64,000 nt of DNA, from contig NZ_JAAATZ010000001.1 in NCBI RefSeq assembly GCF_010119235.1, positions 2,138,501 through 2,202,500 of the forward strand, read 5' to 3'. This DNA is from Flavobacterium phycosphaerae (GTDB lineage Bacteria; Bacteroidota; Bacteroidia; Flavobacteriales; Flavobacteriaceae). A program made the translations under genes and the position numbers. The notes under the pieces were generated by a model. That model saw only the letters and a program-made list of their open reading frames with translations. It searched no databases and was not told the origin of the DNA. Shown here in pieces: positions 42,785-54,207 of the stretch; within the stretch, counting starts at the first letter, position 1; each line of letters begins with the position of its first letter.

Positions 42785-43741
42785 TTATGGCTGTGCAAAA
42801 GATACTCTAGGTCCGCCTGAAGTGAAGATAGCATCTATTCTGGCTTTTTGTCCTAATGAGAACATGTACATTCCTCGGTCATCAGTATAATCCATATAAT
42901 TCATAGTCATTTCAACCGGAGTTCCTGTACAAGTGCTGTAGTGAGGATAGGTCGGAACACCATAATTAGCGGCATTGTGAGATGGAGTATCGGCCACTAA
43001 GTCGTTACCGCAAGTTGCATCGCCCCAAATGTGACGTAAATTTAACCAGTGTCCCACCTCGTGTGTAGCTGTTCTTCCTAAATTGTATGGGTAAGCGGAG
43101 CCTGTGTTGCTGGTCACACCAAAATACAATGGGTCAATAACCACACCATCAGTGGCTGAAGAACCTCCAGGGAATTGAGCATATCCTAAAATTCCTCCTC
43201 CAATGGTTCCTACCCAAAGATTTAATTTCGTAGTTGGGCTGGTTGGATCTAATCCTCCTTGTTTGGTTTTTTTGATAGCATCTCGGGTTCCCCAAGATGA
43301 TTTTGAAGTAGATTTTCTAATGACTTGGTCTAGTACAAATGAAATGCCCACATTCGCTTTTACTCCTGAAAATAAAGCAGGAACTTGATTGTAGTCTGTG
43401 TTAAGCGCGTTAAAATCTTTATTCAAAACATCAATTTGCGATTGGATTTGTGTTAGCGATATGTTCTCTGCAGCTGTTCTGTAAAGTACATTCACTACTA
43501 CCGGAATTTCGATTTTGCCGTTAACCAGTCTTTCATGATGTAGCATAGCATTCTCGGTAAAGGCTTCAATTTGGCTCATTTTGGCTGCCAATTCAGGGTT
43601 TTCACGCAATTGTCTTTCTAATACTTCCTGAGAAGCACAAGCTCTTTTCAGTGTTTTGGCTTCAGTGCTGGCGGCATTGTCTTCTTTTTGACAAGAAAAC
43701 AACACTAACATAGCTGCTAATGATAAACAGATTTTTTTCAT
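42785..43741 (-). CDS. Secreted M43-family (pappalysin-like) zinc metalloprotease
   Basis: 318 residues. Lipoprotein signal MKKICLSLAAMLVLFSCQKED. Zinc motif TATHEVGHWLNLRHIWGD (HExxHxxGxxH-type, with Glu as base) and the Met-turn MTMNYMDYTDDRGMYMFSLGQKARIDAIF. Propeptide-like N-terminal part (residues 20-75) precedes IEIPVVVNVLYRTAAENISLTQIQSQIDVLNKDFN. Extracellular or surface protease. Confidence 0.92.
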   Translation of the reverse strand: MKKICLSLAAMLVLFSCQKEDNAASTEAKTLKRACASQEVLERQLRENPELAAKMSQIEAFTENAMLHHERLVNGKIEIPVVVNVLYRTAAENISLTQIQSQIDVLNKDFNALNTDYNQVPALFSGVKANVGISFVLDQVIRKSTSKSSWGTRDAIKKTKQGGLDPTSPTTKLNLWVGTIGGGILGYAQFPGGSSATDGVVIDPLYFGVTSNTGSAYPYNLGRTATHEVGHWLNLRHIWGDATCGNDLVADTPSHNAANYGVPTYPHYSTCTGTPVEMTMNYMDYTDDRGMYMFSLGQKARIDAIFTSGGPRVSFAQP

Positions 43742-43903
43742 TTTAATTTAAATTTATGGTTAAATGGTTGATACAATTTTAAGGAATATTGAAACAACTT
43801 GACAAAAATGTAAAACATCTTTTCAACAAATCGATGAACAGCATCAAATTTTACTGCTTAACGAAAGCTCGGGTTTTTTAAGAAAGGGAAAAACTACAAC
43901 ATT

Positions 43904-44557
43904 TTAGTTTTTGAAAATATAATTCAGGATGTTAGCGCCCATTTTCAAGGCTTTTTCGCGCACTTCTTTAGGGTCGTTATGTACTTCGGGATCTTCCCAG
44001 CCATCTCCTAAATCGCATTCAAAAGTATATAGCAATACCAGACGATTGTCAATAAAAATACCAAAAGCCTGCGGACGTTTGCCGTCATGTTCGTGAATTT
44101 TAGGCAACCCGTTAGCAAAGACATTGGGTTTTTGAAAAATAGGATGATTGCCCGGGATTTCAACTAAATCATTGTTCGGAAAAATGCGTTTAATTTCTCT
44201 GCGAATGTATTGGTCCATGCCGTAATTGTCATCAGCATGCAGAAACCCGCCGGAGAGCAAATAATTTCTCAAATTTATAATTTCAGCATCGCTAAAAACC
44301 ACATTGCCATGACCGGTCATGTGTACAAACGGATAAGAAAAAATTTCAGGACTTCCCGGTTCAACAGTCGCCGGTTTTGCCTTGATGTTGGTGTTTATGG
44401 TTTGATTGGCGTATTTAATCAAATTGGGTAATGAAGTCGGATTGGCATACCAATCGCCGCCGCCATTGTATTTTAATAAAGCTATTTCTTGTGCATTAGC
44501 TAAAGAGGTAAGCAATAAAAACAGAAAAAATACTCTTTTCATAAAGTTGGTTCTCAT
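43904..44557 (-). CDS. DUF4159 protein
   Basis: 217 residues (or from the second Met at residue 6). Signal peptide MKRVFFLFLLLTSLANAQ. DUF4159 pattern: IALLKYNGGGDWYANPTSLPNLIKYANQTINTNI, FPFVHMTGHGNVVFSDAEIINLRNYLLSGGFLHADDNYGMDQYIRREIKRIFP, VEIPGNHPIF. Resembles the ThuA-type amidotransferase-like fold. Upstream of rsmE in many Flavobacteria. Confidence 0.88.
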   Translation of the reverse strand: MRTNFMKRVFFLFLLLTSLANAQEIALLKYNGGGDWYANPTSLPNLIKYANQTINTNIKAKPATVEPGSPEIFSYPFVHMTGHGNVVFSDAEIINLRNYLLSGGFLHADDNYGMDQYIRREIKRIFPNNDLVEIPGNHPIFQKPNVFANGLPKIHEHDGKRPQAFGIFIDNRLVLLYTFECDLGDGWEDPEVHNDPKEVREKALKMGANILNYIFKN

Positions 44558-44563
44558 AAATCG

Positions 44564-45271
44564 TTATGCTTCATTCTTAAAAACTACCGAGTGACAAGCT
44601 ACAATAGCAGCGGTTTCAGTTCGCAAACGAGTAGCTCCCAAAGATACAGGAATAAAGTTATGGTCAAGCGCCATTTGAATTTCATTAACAGAAAAATCGC
44701 CTTCCGGACCTATTAAGAGCGTGACATCTTCTTTGGCTTTCAGTTCGTTCTTTAACGACTTTTTATCGGTTGCTTCACAATGAGCAATGAATTTTTGCCC
44801 TTTGCATTCTTTTTTCAAAAACGCTTTAAAAGCTATGGGTTCGTTAAGTTTTGGCAAATAGTAATGTAGGGATTGCTTCATGGCACTTTCCAAAATCTTT
44901 TGAAACCTATCGGTCTTAATCACTTTGCGTTCTGAATGTTCACAAATAATGGGCGTGATTTCCTGTATGCCGATTTCGGTAGCTTTTTCCAAAAACCATT
45001 CGAAGCGTTCGTTCATCTTAGTAGGTGCCACCGCCAAATGCAAATGGAACAATGGAGCTTCCTGTTTTTCAAACGCATTGATTTTAACCGTGCATTTAGT
45101 ATCCGAAGCCACAGTGATTTCGGTAGTAAACAAATAGCCTAAACCATTGGTAACATGCAAAACATCACCTTCTTTTTTGCGCAATACTTTGATGATGTGT
45201 TTGCTCTCTTCTTTGTCAAAAACAAAGAAACTAGCAGCTTGCGTGATTAAAGCAGTATAGAATAATTGCAT
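44564..45271 (-). CDS. rsmE: 16S rRNA (uracil(1498)-N(3))-methyltransferase
   Basis: 235 residues. SPOUT fold with knot motifs VTLLIGPEGDFSVNEIQMALDHNFIPVSLGATRLRTETAAIVACHSVV; N-terminal PUA-like part. Methylates U1498 of 16S rRNA. Starts directly after the stop of the hydrolase gene (TAAATG). Confidence 0.95.
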   Translation of the reverse strand: MQLFYTALITQAASFFVFDKEESKHIIKVLRKKEGDVLHVTNGLGYLFTTEITVASDTKCTVKINAFEKQEAPLFHLHLAVAPTKMNERFEWFLEKATEIGIQEITPIICEHSERKVIKTDRFQKILESAMKQSLHYYLPKLNEPIAFKAFLKKECKGQKFIAHCEATDKKSLKNELKAKEDVTLLIGPEGDFSVNEIQMALDHNFIPVSLGATRLRTETAAIVACHSVVFKNEA

Positions 45272-46245
45272 TTATTTCAGATTTTGGTGTATCCAATTCA
45301 TCCAGTCTTTACCCACATTATCCCAGTTGTAACTATCGTAATTCGGTTCACGTTTTTCGTTAAGCGGAAAGTAATTGTGATCCAAGCCTAGGTATGGATT
45401 GACTGTAAAGTTATTTAATTTTTTCTCAACACATCAGTATAAAATAAATCCATGTAAGCAACATTGTAATCTTTGGTGCCATAAGCAACATAAACCGGGA
45501 TTTTTAGTTTTTCTATTTTGTCAACCAATGGCTCTGAAAACCCATAAGTGCAATTGTAGGTGTCGCCGCCATTGTATGTTTTGTCATTTTTGTTGACCAC
45601 CACATCGCTCCAATAGTCAAATATTGTATTGTCGTTTTCTTCCATTCTCGATTGAGCTACTATGTTCAAAAAACGCCCATAGGGATTTCCACCTGAATAA
45701 ATTAAACCAGCTATTTTTTTGTTCGTACAAGCCATTCTTGCCGCTATATGACTTCCTTCCGAATGTCCGGCCACGATGAGGTTTTTCTTCAAGAAGATAG
45801 GATTGGAGAGCAATTTTGAAATGATAAAATTGTTGCGATCAGCATAATAGTCTAAGTAATTTCTATCGGAATAAGCTAAAGGAACATTTCCCTTTTCATC
45901 TAAAACGCAGTAGTTTTTTTTAAGATTTTTTACATCAGCAATTACGGGAATAGCAGGTTTTGCAATGATGACCAAATGAAAATCGTTTAAAAAATCCTTA
46001 CTGTCAAACGGAAAGACAGGAAACAATCCTCGCTCGTCGTATTTTATGATCGGTTGCGGAAGGCTACCTTGACACCAAAAAAATAAAGGCTTTGCTTTGG
46101 TTTCTTCCCCTTTTTTTGATTCAATGATAACATCAACGGTGTCATTCTTATAGGTAAAAACCAAATGTCGAAGTCCAAAATCTTCCGGGGTTTTTTGAGA
46201 AAAAGCGATTAAGGGTAGCAGTAAAAAAAAGAATTTCATCTTCAT
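45272..46245 (-). pseudogene. Secreted alpha/beta hydrolase, frameshifted near its C-terminus
   Basis: Start at 46245 (MKMKFFFLLLPLIAFSQ, signal peptide) is preferred to the long upstream frame. Nucleophile elbow IVAGHSEGSHIAARMAC. The frame stops at 45415 (DVLRKN), but adding one base to the six-T run at 45419-45424 continues it as KLNNFTVNPYLGLDHNYFPLNEKREPNYDSYNWDNVGKDWMNWIHQNLK to a stop at 45272, directly before rsmE. This restores the catalytic His (GLDHNYFPL). The loss of one base at a homopolymer looks like assembly error or recent mutation. Probably a periplasmic peptidase or esterase. Confidence 0.82.
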
Positions 46246-46246
46246 A

Positions 46247-47278
46247 TTAAAACTCAATTCGGGCTTTAGAAACCACACCGGCATCGGTGAATTTATCGTG
46301 TAAAAACTTCTGATACCCAACAATACCTATCATCGCGGCATTATCAGTAGTGTATTCGAATTTTGGAACAAAAGTTTTCCAGCCGTATTTTCCTTCGGCA
46401 TCTTTTAAGGTTTGACGAATGCCGGAATTAGCTGAAACGCCACCGCCTATGGCAATTTGTTGAATCCCCGTTTCGGCTACGGCCATTTTTACTTTATCCA
46501 TCAAAATTTCAATGATGGTATGTTGTACCGAGGCACAGATGTCGGCTTTGTTTTCTTCAATGAAATTAGGATTCTCCACTACATTTTTTTGAACAAAATA
46601 CAGAATTTGTGTTTTCAATCCTGAAAAACTAAAATCCAATCCGTCTACTTTTGGTTTGGTAAAAGGGAATTTCTTCGGATTTCCTTCTTTGGCAAACTGG
46701 TCAATCAAAGGACCACCCGGGTAGGGAAGCCCCAGTATTTTGGCTGTTTTATCAAAGGCTTCTCCCACGGCATCATCAGTAGTTTCACCAATGATTTCCA
46801 TATTGAAAAAGTCATTTACTTTGACAATTTGGGTATGTCCGCCCGAAATGGTCAGGGCCAAAAACGGAAAGGTCGGTTTATCAAAACCTTCTTCATCTAT
46901 AAAATGGGCCAAAATATGAGCATGCATGTGATTCACGGCAATCAACGGTATGTCCAAAGCCATGGCCAGTGATTTAGCAAATGAGGTGCCTACCAAAAGC
47001 GACCCCATCAATCCGGGACCTTGGGTAAAAGCAATAGCTGAAAGCATTTCTTTGGTAATATTAGCTTTTTTCAATGCTACATCAATCACCGGAACAATAT
47101 GTTGTTGGTGGGCACGCGAGGCCAATTCAGGAACCACTCCGCCATACTCTTCATGAATACTTTGTCGGGCTACTACATTGGAAAGCACTTTATCATTTCT
47201 CAAAACAGCGGCAGCAGTATCGTCACACGAACTTTCAATGGCCAGAATAAAAACTTCTTTGGGATGCATAAAAGGCAC
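46247..47278 (-). CDS. tsaD: tRNA threonylcarbamoyladenosine synthase subunit TsaD
   Basis: 343 residues. ASKHA ATPase with metal-binding NHMHAHIL, SRAHQQH, and FPFLALTISGGHTQIV, LDFSFSGLKTQILYF, AIGGGVSANSGIR. Installs threonylcarbamoyl on A37 of ANN-decoding tRNAs with TsaB. Divergent from tamB with 91 bp between starts. Confidence 0.97.
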   Translation of the reverse strand: MPFMHPKEVFILAIESSCDDTAAAVLRNDKVLSNVVARQSIHEEYGGVVPELASRAHQQHIVPVIDVALKKANITKEMLSAIAFTQGPGLMGSLLVGTSFAKSLAMALDIPLIAVNHMHAHILAHFIDEEGFDKPTFPFLALTISGGHTQIVKVNDFFNMEIIGETTDDAVGEAFDKTAKILGLPYPGGPLIDQFAKEGNPKKFPFTKPKVDGLDFSFSGLKTQILYFVQKNVVENPNFIEENKADICASVQHTIIEILMDKVKMAVAETGIQQIAIGGGVSANSGIRQTLKDAEGKYGWKTFVPKFEYTTDNAAMIGIVGYQKFLHDKFTDAGVVSKARIEF

Positions 47279-47369
47279 AAAATTTGAGTTATATTTGACA
47301 TTCCATCAGGAAAATCAAATGTAAACATTTTTGCAAAGGTAATTTTCTTTCCCAAGTCATTATACTAAG

Positions 47370-50300
47370 TTGGAAAAAAATAAGACAAATACAGGTTTAA
47401 TAAAGTTCAGGAAGATAGTGATTCGCACCCTAGTGGCGTTGTTACTCCTGTTACTGATTACCAGTATTGCGCTTTCCTTACCGGTGGTGCAAACCAAAAT
47501 TGCCCATTATGCCACCGATAGAATCAACAAGGATTATCATACCAAAATTAATGTAGGTCAGGTAGCCATCACCGTTTTTGGCGGTGTTAAGCTCAAGCAG
47601 GTACTGATTTTAGATCACCATAACGATACACTGATTTATTCCCAACGTATTAAAACCAGCATTTTGGATTTAGGGAAACTAATGAATGGCAAGTTGCTGT
47701 TTGGCGATTTGCGTTTCGATAATTTCTACCTTCAGATTAAGACTTACAAAAAAGAAAAGGACACCAGTTTAGATGTGTTTATTGATGCCTTTGATGACGG
47801 GCAGAAAGGCAGCGGTAAATTTTTGATGACCTCCAAAAACATTTATCTCAAAAATAGCCGGTTTGCCATGATTGATGAAAATCGTGTAGAACCTAAAGAT
47901 GTTGATTTCACCAAACTCAATGCTCATCTGAAAGAGTTTAAAATCAAAGGGCCGGATGTTACGGCTCAAGTAGCTTCGATGACTTTCCACGATCATCGGG
48001 GGGTAACGGTAGATAATTTGGTGGCTGATTTTAGCTATACCAAAAAAAATATTAGGCTCGAAAACCTGGCAGTAAAAACAGCTGAGTCGTTTTTGAAAGG
48101 ACAAGTGGTCTTAAATTACAATAAAGACAATCACGATTTCAGCGATTTTAATAATAAAGTTAAGTTTGACGTGACGGTCGATAGTGCCACTTTATCTACC
48201 AACGATATCCGCCATTTTTACATCGAATTGGATAAGAACCAGAAGTTTTATTTGAATTCTAAAATCAAAGGAACGCTGAACAATTTTTATGCGACCAAAC
48301 TGTATTTGCGCGATCAAAAGAATTCTATTATCAGAGGAGACGTCAATTTCAAAAACCTGTTTCCGCGAGCGCCGGGCGACTTTTACATGAAAGGTGATTT
48401 TTCTAAAATATCGTCTAATTACTCCGATTTAACTAAGCTTTTGCCTAACATTTTAGGAAAAAAACTGCCTTCTTCTTTGGCCAAATTAGGACAGTTTTAT
48501 TACGTAGGGAAAGCCGAAGTGACCCAAACCTATATCAATACCGATTTTGTAATGAATACGGATTTAGGGTTAGTCGAATCCGATTTGCACATGTCGAATC
48601 TGAATACCATTGACAACGCCAAATACAGCGGAAATGTTATTTTAGATCATTTTGATGTTGGTGCTTTGATTAACGATAAAACCATTGGTAAAGTGTCGCT
48701 GAATCTTGATGTGGAAGGCAAAGGCTTTACCCGAAAATATTTGAACACTTCTTTTGTCGGTGATATTGCTGAAGTGAGATACAACGGCTATACTTACACC
48801 AAAATCATAGTAGACGGAAGCTTCAAGGAGCCTATTTTCAAAGGGAAATTCTATATAAACGATCCTAACTTGTTCATGGATTTCAATGGAACGGTGGATT
48901 TATCCAAAAAGGAGAATGTTTACGATTTCCATTCCAAAATTGATTATGCCAACTTAGCCAAGCTGAATTTCATTCAAGACTCCATAGCGGTATTTAAAGG
49001 GGATATAGTGGTGAAAGCTAATGGGAATTCCTTTGACAACCTGCAAGGTGATTTGTTGTTGACCAATGCTTCTTATCAAAATAAAAAAGACCAGTATTTC
49101 TTAGATACACTTACCGTTACGTCTAAATTTGATGCTGCCGGAGAGCGTGCTATCACCATCAATTCGCCCGAAGCTATAGAAGGATCAGTGGTGGGGAAAT
49201 ACAAATTCAACCAACTGCAGAAAATAGTAGAGAACTCGCTGGGTAGTTTCTACTCCAATTACAAGCAAAATAAAGTGTTGCCGAATCAATACCTGAAATT
49301 CAACTTTGCCCTGCACAGTAAAATTATTGAGATTTTTAATCCGGAGATTTCCTTGGCACCCAACACCAATTTGAAAGGGAACATAGGCTCAGATACCAAG
49401 AATTTCAACCTGAGTTTTGATTCGCCCCAAGTCACGGCTTACAACAATACGTTTGATAAGGTGTTGATTCAGGTTGATAATAAAAATCCGCTGTACAATG
49501 CTTATATCCAAATGGATTCCATCAAAACGAAGCATTATAAGGTTAGGGATTTCAGTATGATTAACACCTTTGCCAATGATACCTTGCAGTTCAGAACCGA
49601 GTTTAAAGGAGGCAAAGAGGGTAATGACTTTTACAATCTGAATTTTTATCACACCATCAATAACGACAACAAGAACGTAATTGGTTTCAACAAATCGGAG
49701 TTGCAATTCAAAGACTATCTGTGGTTTTTAAATGAAAATGAAGATCCTGAAAACAGCAAAATCGTCTTTGATAAGAAGCTGAGTAATTTTTTCTTCGACA
49801 ATATAATAGTCTCTCACGGCGATCAAAAAATGAACTTTATAGGTTCTTGGAATGGTAAAAAAACAAAAGATTTAGAACTCACCTTTGCTAATGTCAACCT
49901 GAATAAAGTCACGCCCGATGTCGAGAAATTCCGCTTTGACGGAAAACTCAATGGGAAGGTCAACTTCAAGCAAACCAATACGATTTTCCAACCAACATCC
50001 ACCTTGAGTATAGATAGCTTACAAGTCAATGGGATTGATTTAGGTCGAATGAATCTGGATATCAAAGGCGATGAAACGCTTAGTAAATTTTACTTGAATT
50101 CTACTTTAGAAAACCAAAACATGGAAGCCTTCAGTGCCAATGGGGACATTCAGATTGTTGACAATCAAACCTTATTGGATATTGACTTGAATTTTGACAA
50201 ATTCAATTTAGGCATCTTAGGAAAAATTGGCGGCGATGTCATTACCAATATCCGCGGATTTGCCTCAGGGAATGCCCGAATTGATGGTAATTTTAATGAT

Positions 50301-51893
50301 TTAGATTATAACGGAAGGCTGTTTGTTAAGGATGCCGGCTTAACGATTCCGTATCTCAACACCGATTATGCTTTCGACGATAATTCGATTGTGGATGTGA
50401 CCGAAAACAAGTTTATCATTCGGGAAACCAATATTACCGACACTAAGTTTAATACCAAAGGTACCATCAACGGTTTTATCAAGCACAAGCAGTTTGGCGA
50501 TTGGCAATTGGATTTGGCCATTAACTCTGACAGGCTTTTGGCGCTCAATACGACAGACCACGAAGACGCTGCTTATTACGGAAAAGCTTTTATGGATGGT
50601 TCGGCCACCATCAAAGGACCTACCAGTGGGTTAATGATTCGGGTAAATGCGGAATCAGCCAAAGGCACCGATATTAAAGTCCCGATTAATGATGCCGAAG
50701 CCGTTGAAGAAAACAGCTATATCCACATCCTGAGTCCACAGGAGAAAAAGAAAAAGAATAAAGAAAGTATAGTACAAAATAAAAACTACAACGGCCTCGA
50801 GCTTGAATTCAATTTTGAGATTACCGATAACGCCAACATCGAAGTGATTCTGAACCGAGAGTCAGGACACGGTATGAAGGGCAAAGGCTTCGGTACCTTA
50901 CTTTTCAGAATCAATACGCTTGGTAAGTTTGAAATGTGGGGCGATTTCCTCGCTATGTCGGGGACGTATAATTTCAAATATGGGGGCTTAATTGATAAAA
51001 AGTTTGATGTAAAAAAAGGAGGTTCCATCATTTGGTCGGGTGACCCAATGGCAGCGACTTTAAACCTGGAAGCCATATATAAAACCTCTGCAAACCCGGC
51101 CGTATTAATTGATAATCCATCTTTTAATAAGAAAGTAGATGTAGAAGTTTCGATAGAAGTCAGAGGTAATTTAGCCAGCCCGGAACCGGATTTCAACATC
51201 AACTTCCCTACGGTAGGAAGCACCCTTAAATCGGAGATACAATACAAACTAAATGACAAGGACACCCGTCAAAAGCAAGCGTTGTACTTATTGGCCTTTG
51301 GTGGTTTCTTGAGTCCGGAAGGGATAAACCAATCCCAAACCTCTAACATTGCTTTTGAAAAGGTGAGCAGCGTTTTTAATGATATTTTCTCTGATGAAAA
51401 CGGCAAACTTAATTTGGGTATCGACTATGTGACCGCAGACAAAACGCCGGGGTTAGAGACTGACGGACGCTTTGGGGTTTCTGTTTCTTCCAAAATAAAC
51501 GACCGAATTACCGTTAACGGAAAAGTTGGGGTTCCGGTGGGAGGCCTTAACGAATCTACCGTAGTGGGAGATGTAGAAGTGCAATACAGAGTTAACGAAG
51601 ACGGAACGTTGAATCTCAGAGTGTTTAACAAAGAAAACGATATTACTTATATAGGTCAGGGTATTGGCTATACACAAGGATTAGGGCTTTCGTATGAAGT
51701 TGATTTTGATACCTTCAAAGAATTGGTGAACCGAATTTTCAAAAATGCCAAGCTGAACAAAATCAAGACTAAGACAGAAGAAATACATGATTCCAGTCCG
51801 CTTCCGGATTACTTGCATATTGTAGACAAAAAGGAAGACAAGAAAAAACCACAACCTACTCAAAATAAAGAAGCTATTCCGACGGATGATTAA
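47370..51893 (+). CDS. tamB: TamB-type translocation and assembly protein
   Basis: 1507 residues. TTG start at 47370, preceded by no ATG in frame. N-terminal membrane anchor (IRTLVALLLLLLITSIALSLPVV), a very long beta-rich AsmA/DUF490 groove with repeated LNLDVEGKGF, MNLDIKGDETL strands, and a conserved C-terminal end (KGGSIIWSGDPMAATLNLEAIYKTSANPAVLIDN; QKQALYLLAFGGFLSP). Spans the periplasm and moves phospholipids and helps assemble outer-membrane proteins. The last 40 residues are a charged extension. Confidence 0.95.
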   Translation: MEKNKTNTGLIKFRKIVIRTLVALLLLLLITSIALSLPVVQTKIAHYATDRINKDYHTKINVGQVAITVFGGVKLKQVLILDHHNDTLIYSQRIKTSILDLGKLMNGKLLFGDLRFDNFYLQIKTYKKEKDTSLDVFIDAFDDGQKGSGKFLMTSKNIYLKNSRFAMIDENRVEPKDVDFTKLNAHLKEFKIKGPDVTAQVASMTFHDHRGVTVDNLVADFSYTKKNIRLENLAVKTAESFLKGQVVLNYNKDNHDFSDFNNKVKFDVTVDSATLSTNDIRHFYIELDKNQKFYLNSKIKGTLNNFYATKLYLRDQKNSIIRGDVNFKNLFPRAPGDFYMKGDFSKISSNYSDLTKLLPNILGKKLPSSLAKLGQFYYVGKAEVTQTYINTDFVMNTDLGLVESDLHMSNLNTIDNAKYSGNVILDHFDVGALINDKTIGKVSLNLDVEGKGFTRKYLNTSFVGDIAEVRYNGYTYTKIIVDGSFKEPIFKGKFYINDPNLFMDFNGTVDLSKKENVYDFHSKIDYANLAKLNFIQDSIAVFKGDIVVKANGNSFDNLQGDLLLTNASYQNKKDQYFLDTLTVTSKFDAAGERAITINSPEAIEGSVVGKYKFNQLQKIVENSLGSFYSNYKQNKVLPNQYLKFNFALHSKIIEIFNPEISLAPNTNLKGNIGSDTKNFNLSFDSPQVTAYNNTFDKVLIQVDNKNPLYNAYIQMDSIKTKHYKVRDFSMINTFANDTLQFRTEFKGGKEGNDFYNLNFYHTINNDNKNVIGFNKSELQFKDYLWFLNENEDPENSKIVFDKKLSNFFFDNIIVSHGDQKMNFIGSWNGKKTKDLELTFANVNLNKVTPDVEKFRFDGKLNGKVNFKQTNTIFQPTSTLSIDSLQVNGIDLGRMNLDIKGDETLSKFYLNSTLENQNMEAFSANGDIQIVDNQTLLDIDLNFDKFNLGILGKIGGDVITNIRGFASGNARIDGNFNDLDYNGRLFVKDAGLTIPYLNTDYAFDDNSIVDVTENKFIIRETNITDTKFNTKGTINGFIKHKQFGDWQLDLAINSDRLLALNTTDHEDAAYYGKAFMDGSATIKGPTSGLMIRVNAESAKGTDIKVPINDAEAVEENSYIHILSPQEKKKKNKESIVQNKNYNGLELEFNFEITDNANIEVILNRESGHGMKGKGFGTLLFRINTLGKFEMWGDFLAMSGTYNFKYGGLIDKKFDVKKGGSIIWSGDPMAATLNLEAIYKTSANPAVLIDNPSFNKKVDVEVSIEVRGNLASPEPDFNINFPTVGSTLKSEIQYKLNDKDTRQKQALYLLAFGGFLSPEGINQSQTSNIAFEKVSSVFNDIFSDENGKLNLGIDYVTADKTPGLETDGRFGVSVSSKINDRITVNGKVGVPVGGLNESTVVGDVEVQYRVNEDGTLNLRVFNKENDITYIGQGIGYTQGLGLSYEVDFDTFKELVNRIFKNAKLNKIKTKTEEIHDSSPLPDYLHIVDKKEDKKKPQPTQNKEAIPTDD

Positions 51894-52034
51894 GCTTCAA
51901 AATCTTTTTTGCCTTTCCTAAACTAAAAACTTATCAACGAAAACGTTTGAATTTCCCTTATTTTATTAATATAGTAAAAATATGGGCGTAATAATGCATT
52001 TGGTTTGCTAATTTTACATTTTAATCCTGAAAAT

Positions 52035-53021
52035 ATGTCAAAAAACATAAAAAAGATAGGTGTCTTAACTTCCGGAGGCGATTCTCCGGGAATGAATGCA
52101 GCCATCCGTGCCGTAGTCAGAACGTGTGCCTATAATAACATCGAATGTATTGGTATTTACAGAGGCTACCAAGGGATGATAGAAGGAGATTTCAAAGAGA
52201 TGGGTCCCCGTAGCGTAAACAATATTGTAAACAAAGGCGGTACCATTTTAAAGTCGGCCCGTTCGAAAGAATTCATGACCAAAGAAGGCCGTCAAAAAGC
52301 CTATCAAAACTTAGTGAATGCCGGAGTAGATGCCTTAGTGGTCATTGGTGGTGACGGATCGTTTACAGGCGCTGAAGTTTTTAACGAAGAGTATGGCTTT
52401 TCCGTAATGGGAATTCCGGGTACTATCGACAATGATATTTTTGGCACCAGCCACACCTTGGGTTACGATACTGCTTTGAATACCGTGGTGGAATGTATCG
52501 ATAAAATCAGAGATACCGCCAGCTCCCACAACCGATTGTTCTTTGTTGAGGTGATGGGAAGAGACGCCGGTCACATTGCCCTGAATGCCGGTATCGGAGC
52601 AGGAGCAGAGGAAATCCTGATTCCCGAAGAAGATTTAGGATTAGAACGATTATTAGAATCCCTGCAAAAAAGTAAAGCTTCTGGAAAATCATCCAGTATA
52701 GTGGTGGTGGCCGAAGGCGAGAAAATGGGAAAGAACGTGTTCCAACTCAAAGATTATATTGAAGAACATTTACCCGAATACGATATCCGTGTTTCGGTAC
52801 TGGGTCACATGCAACGCGGCGGATCACCATCCTGCTTTGACCGAGTATTGGCCTCACGATTGGGAGTAAAAGCCGTGGAGTCTTTAATTGAAGGCAAAAC
52901 CAATTTTATGGTAGGCTTATTAGCTGATAAAATCGAATTAACCCCATTAGAACAAGCCATCAAGGGCCATTCTGAAATTGATAGAGAATTACTTCGCGTT
53001 TCAGATATCATGTCAACATAA
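52035..53021 (+). CDS. pfkA: ATP-dependent 6-phosphofructokinase
   Basis: Start at 52035 (MSKNIKKIGVLTSGGDSPGMNAAIRAVV); an upstream in-frame Met is not used. 328 residues. ATP-binding TSGGDSPGMN, catalytic GIPGTIDNDIFGTSHTLGYDTAL, fructose phosphate site VEVMGRDAGHIAL, and VSVLGHMQRGGSPSCFDRVLASRLG. Glycolytic; 48 bp before gapA, so they probably form one transcript. Confidence 0.97.
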   Translation: MSKNIKKIGVLTSGGDSPGMNAAIRAVVRTCAYNNIECIGIYRGYQGMIEGDFKEMGPRSVNNIVNKGGTILKSARSKEFMTKEGRQKAYQNLVNAGVDALVVIGGDGSFTGAEVFNEEYGFSVMGIPGTIDNDIFGTSHTLGYDTALNTVVECIDKIRDTASSHNRLFFVEVMGRDAGHIALNAGIGAGAEEILIPEEDLGLERLLESLQKSKASGKSSSIVVVAEGEKMGKNVFQLKDYIEEHLPEYDIRVSVLGHMQRGGSPSCFDRVLASRLGVKAVESLIEGKTNFMVGLLADKIELTPLEQAIKGHSEIDRELLRVSDIMST

Positions 53022-54080
<1,059 letters not shown>

Positions 54081-54086
54081 TGAAAT

Positions 54087-54120
54087 AAAATCCCGTTGCA
54101 TGAACTGTGACGGGATTTTA
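54087..54120 (+). terminator. gapA terminator
   Basis: AAAATCCCGT / ACGGGATTTT stem with loop TGCATGAACTGTG, then T-rich sequence. Confidence 0.85.
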
Positions 54121-54207
54121 TTTTTACAAACAAACTAACTAAACCAAAACAATAAAGAAATAGGGGTGCTTAATTCGTAATTCCTAATTCGTAATTCCAA
54201 ATTAACC

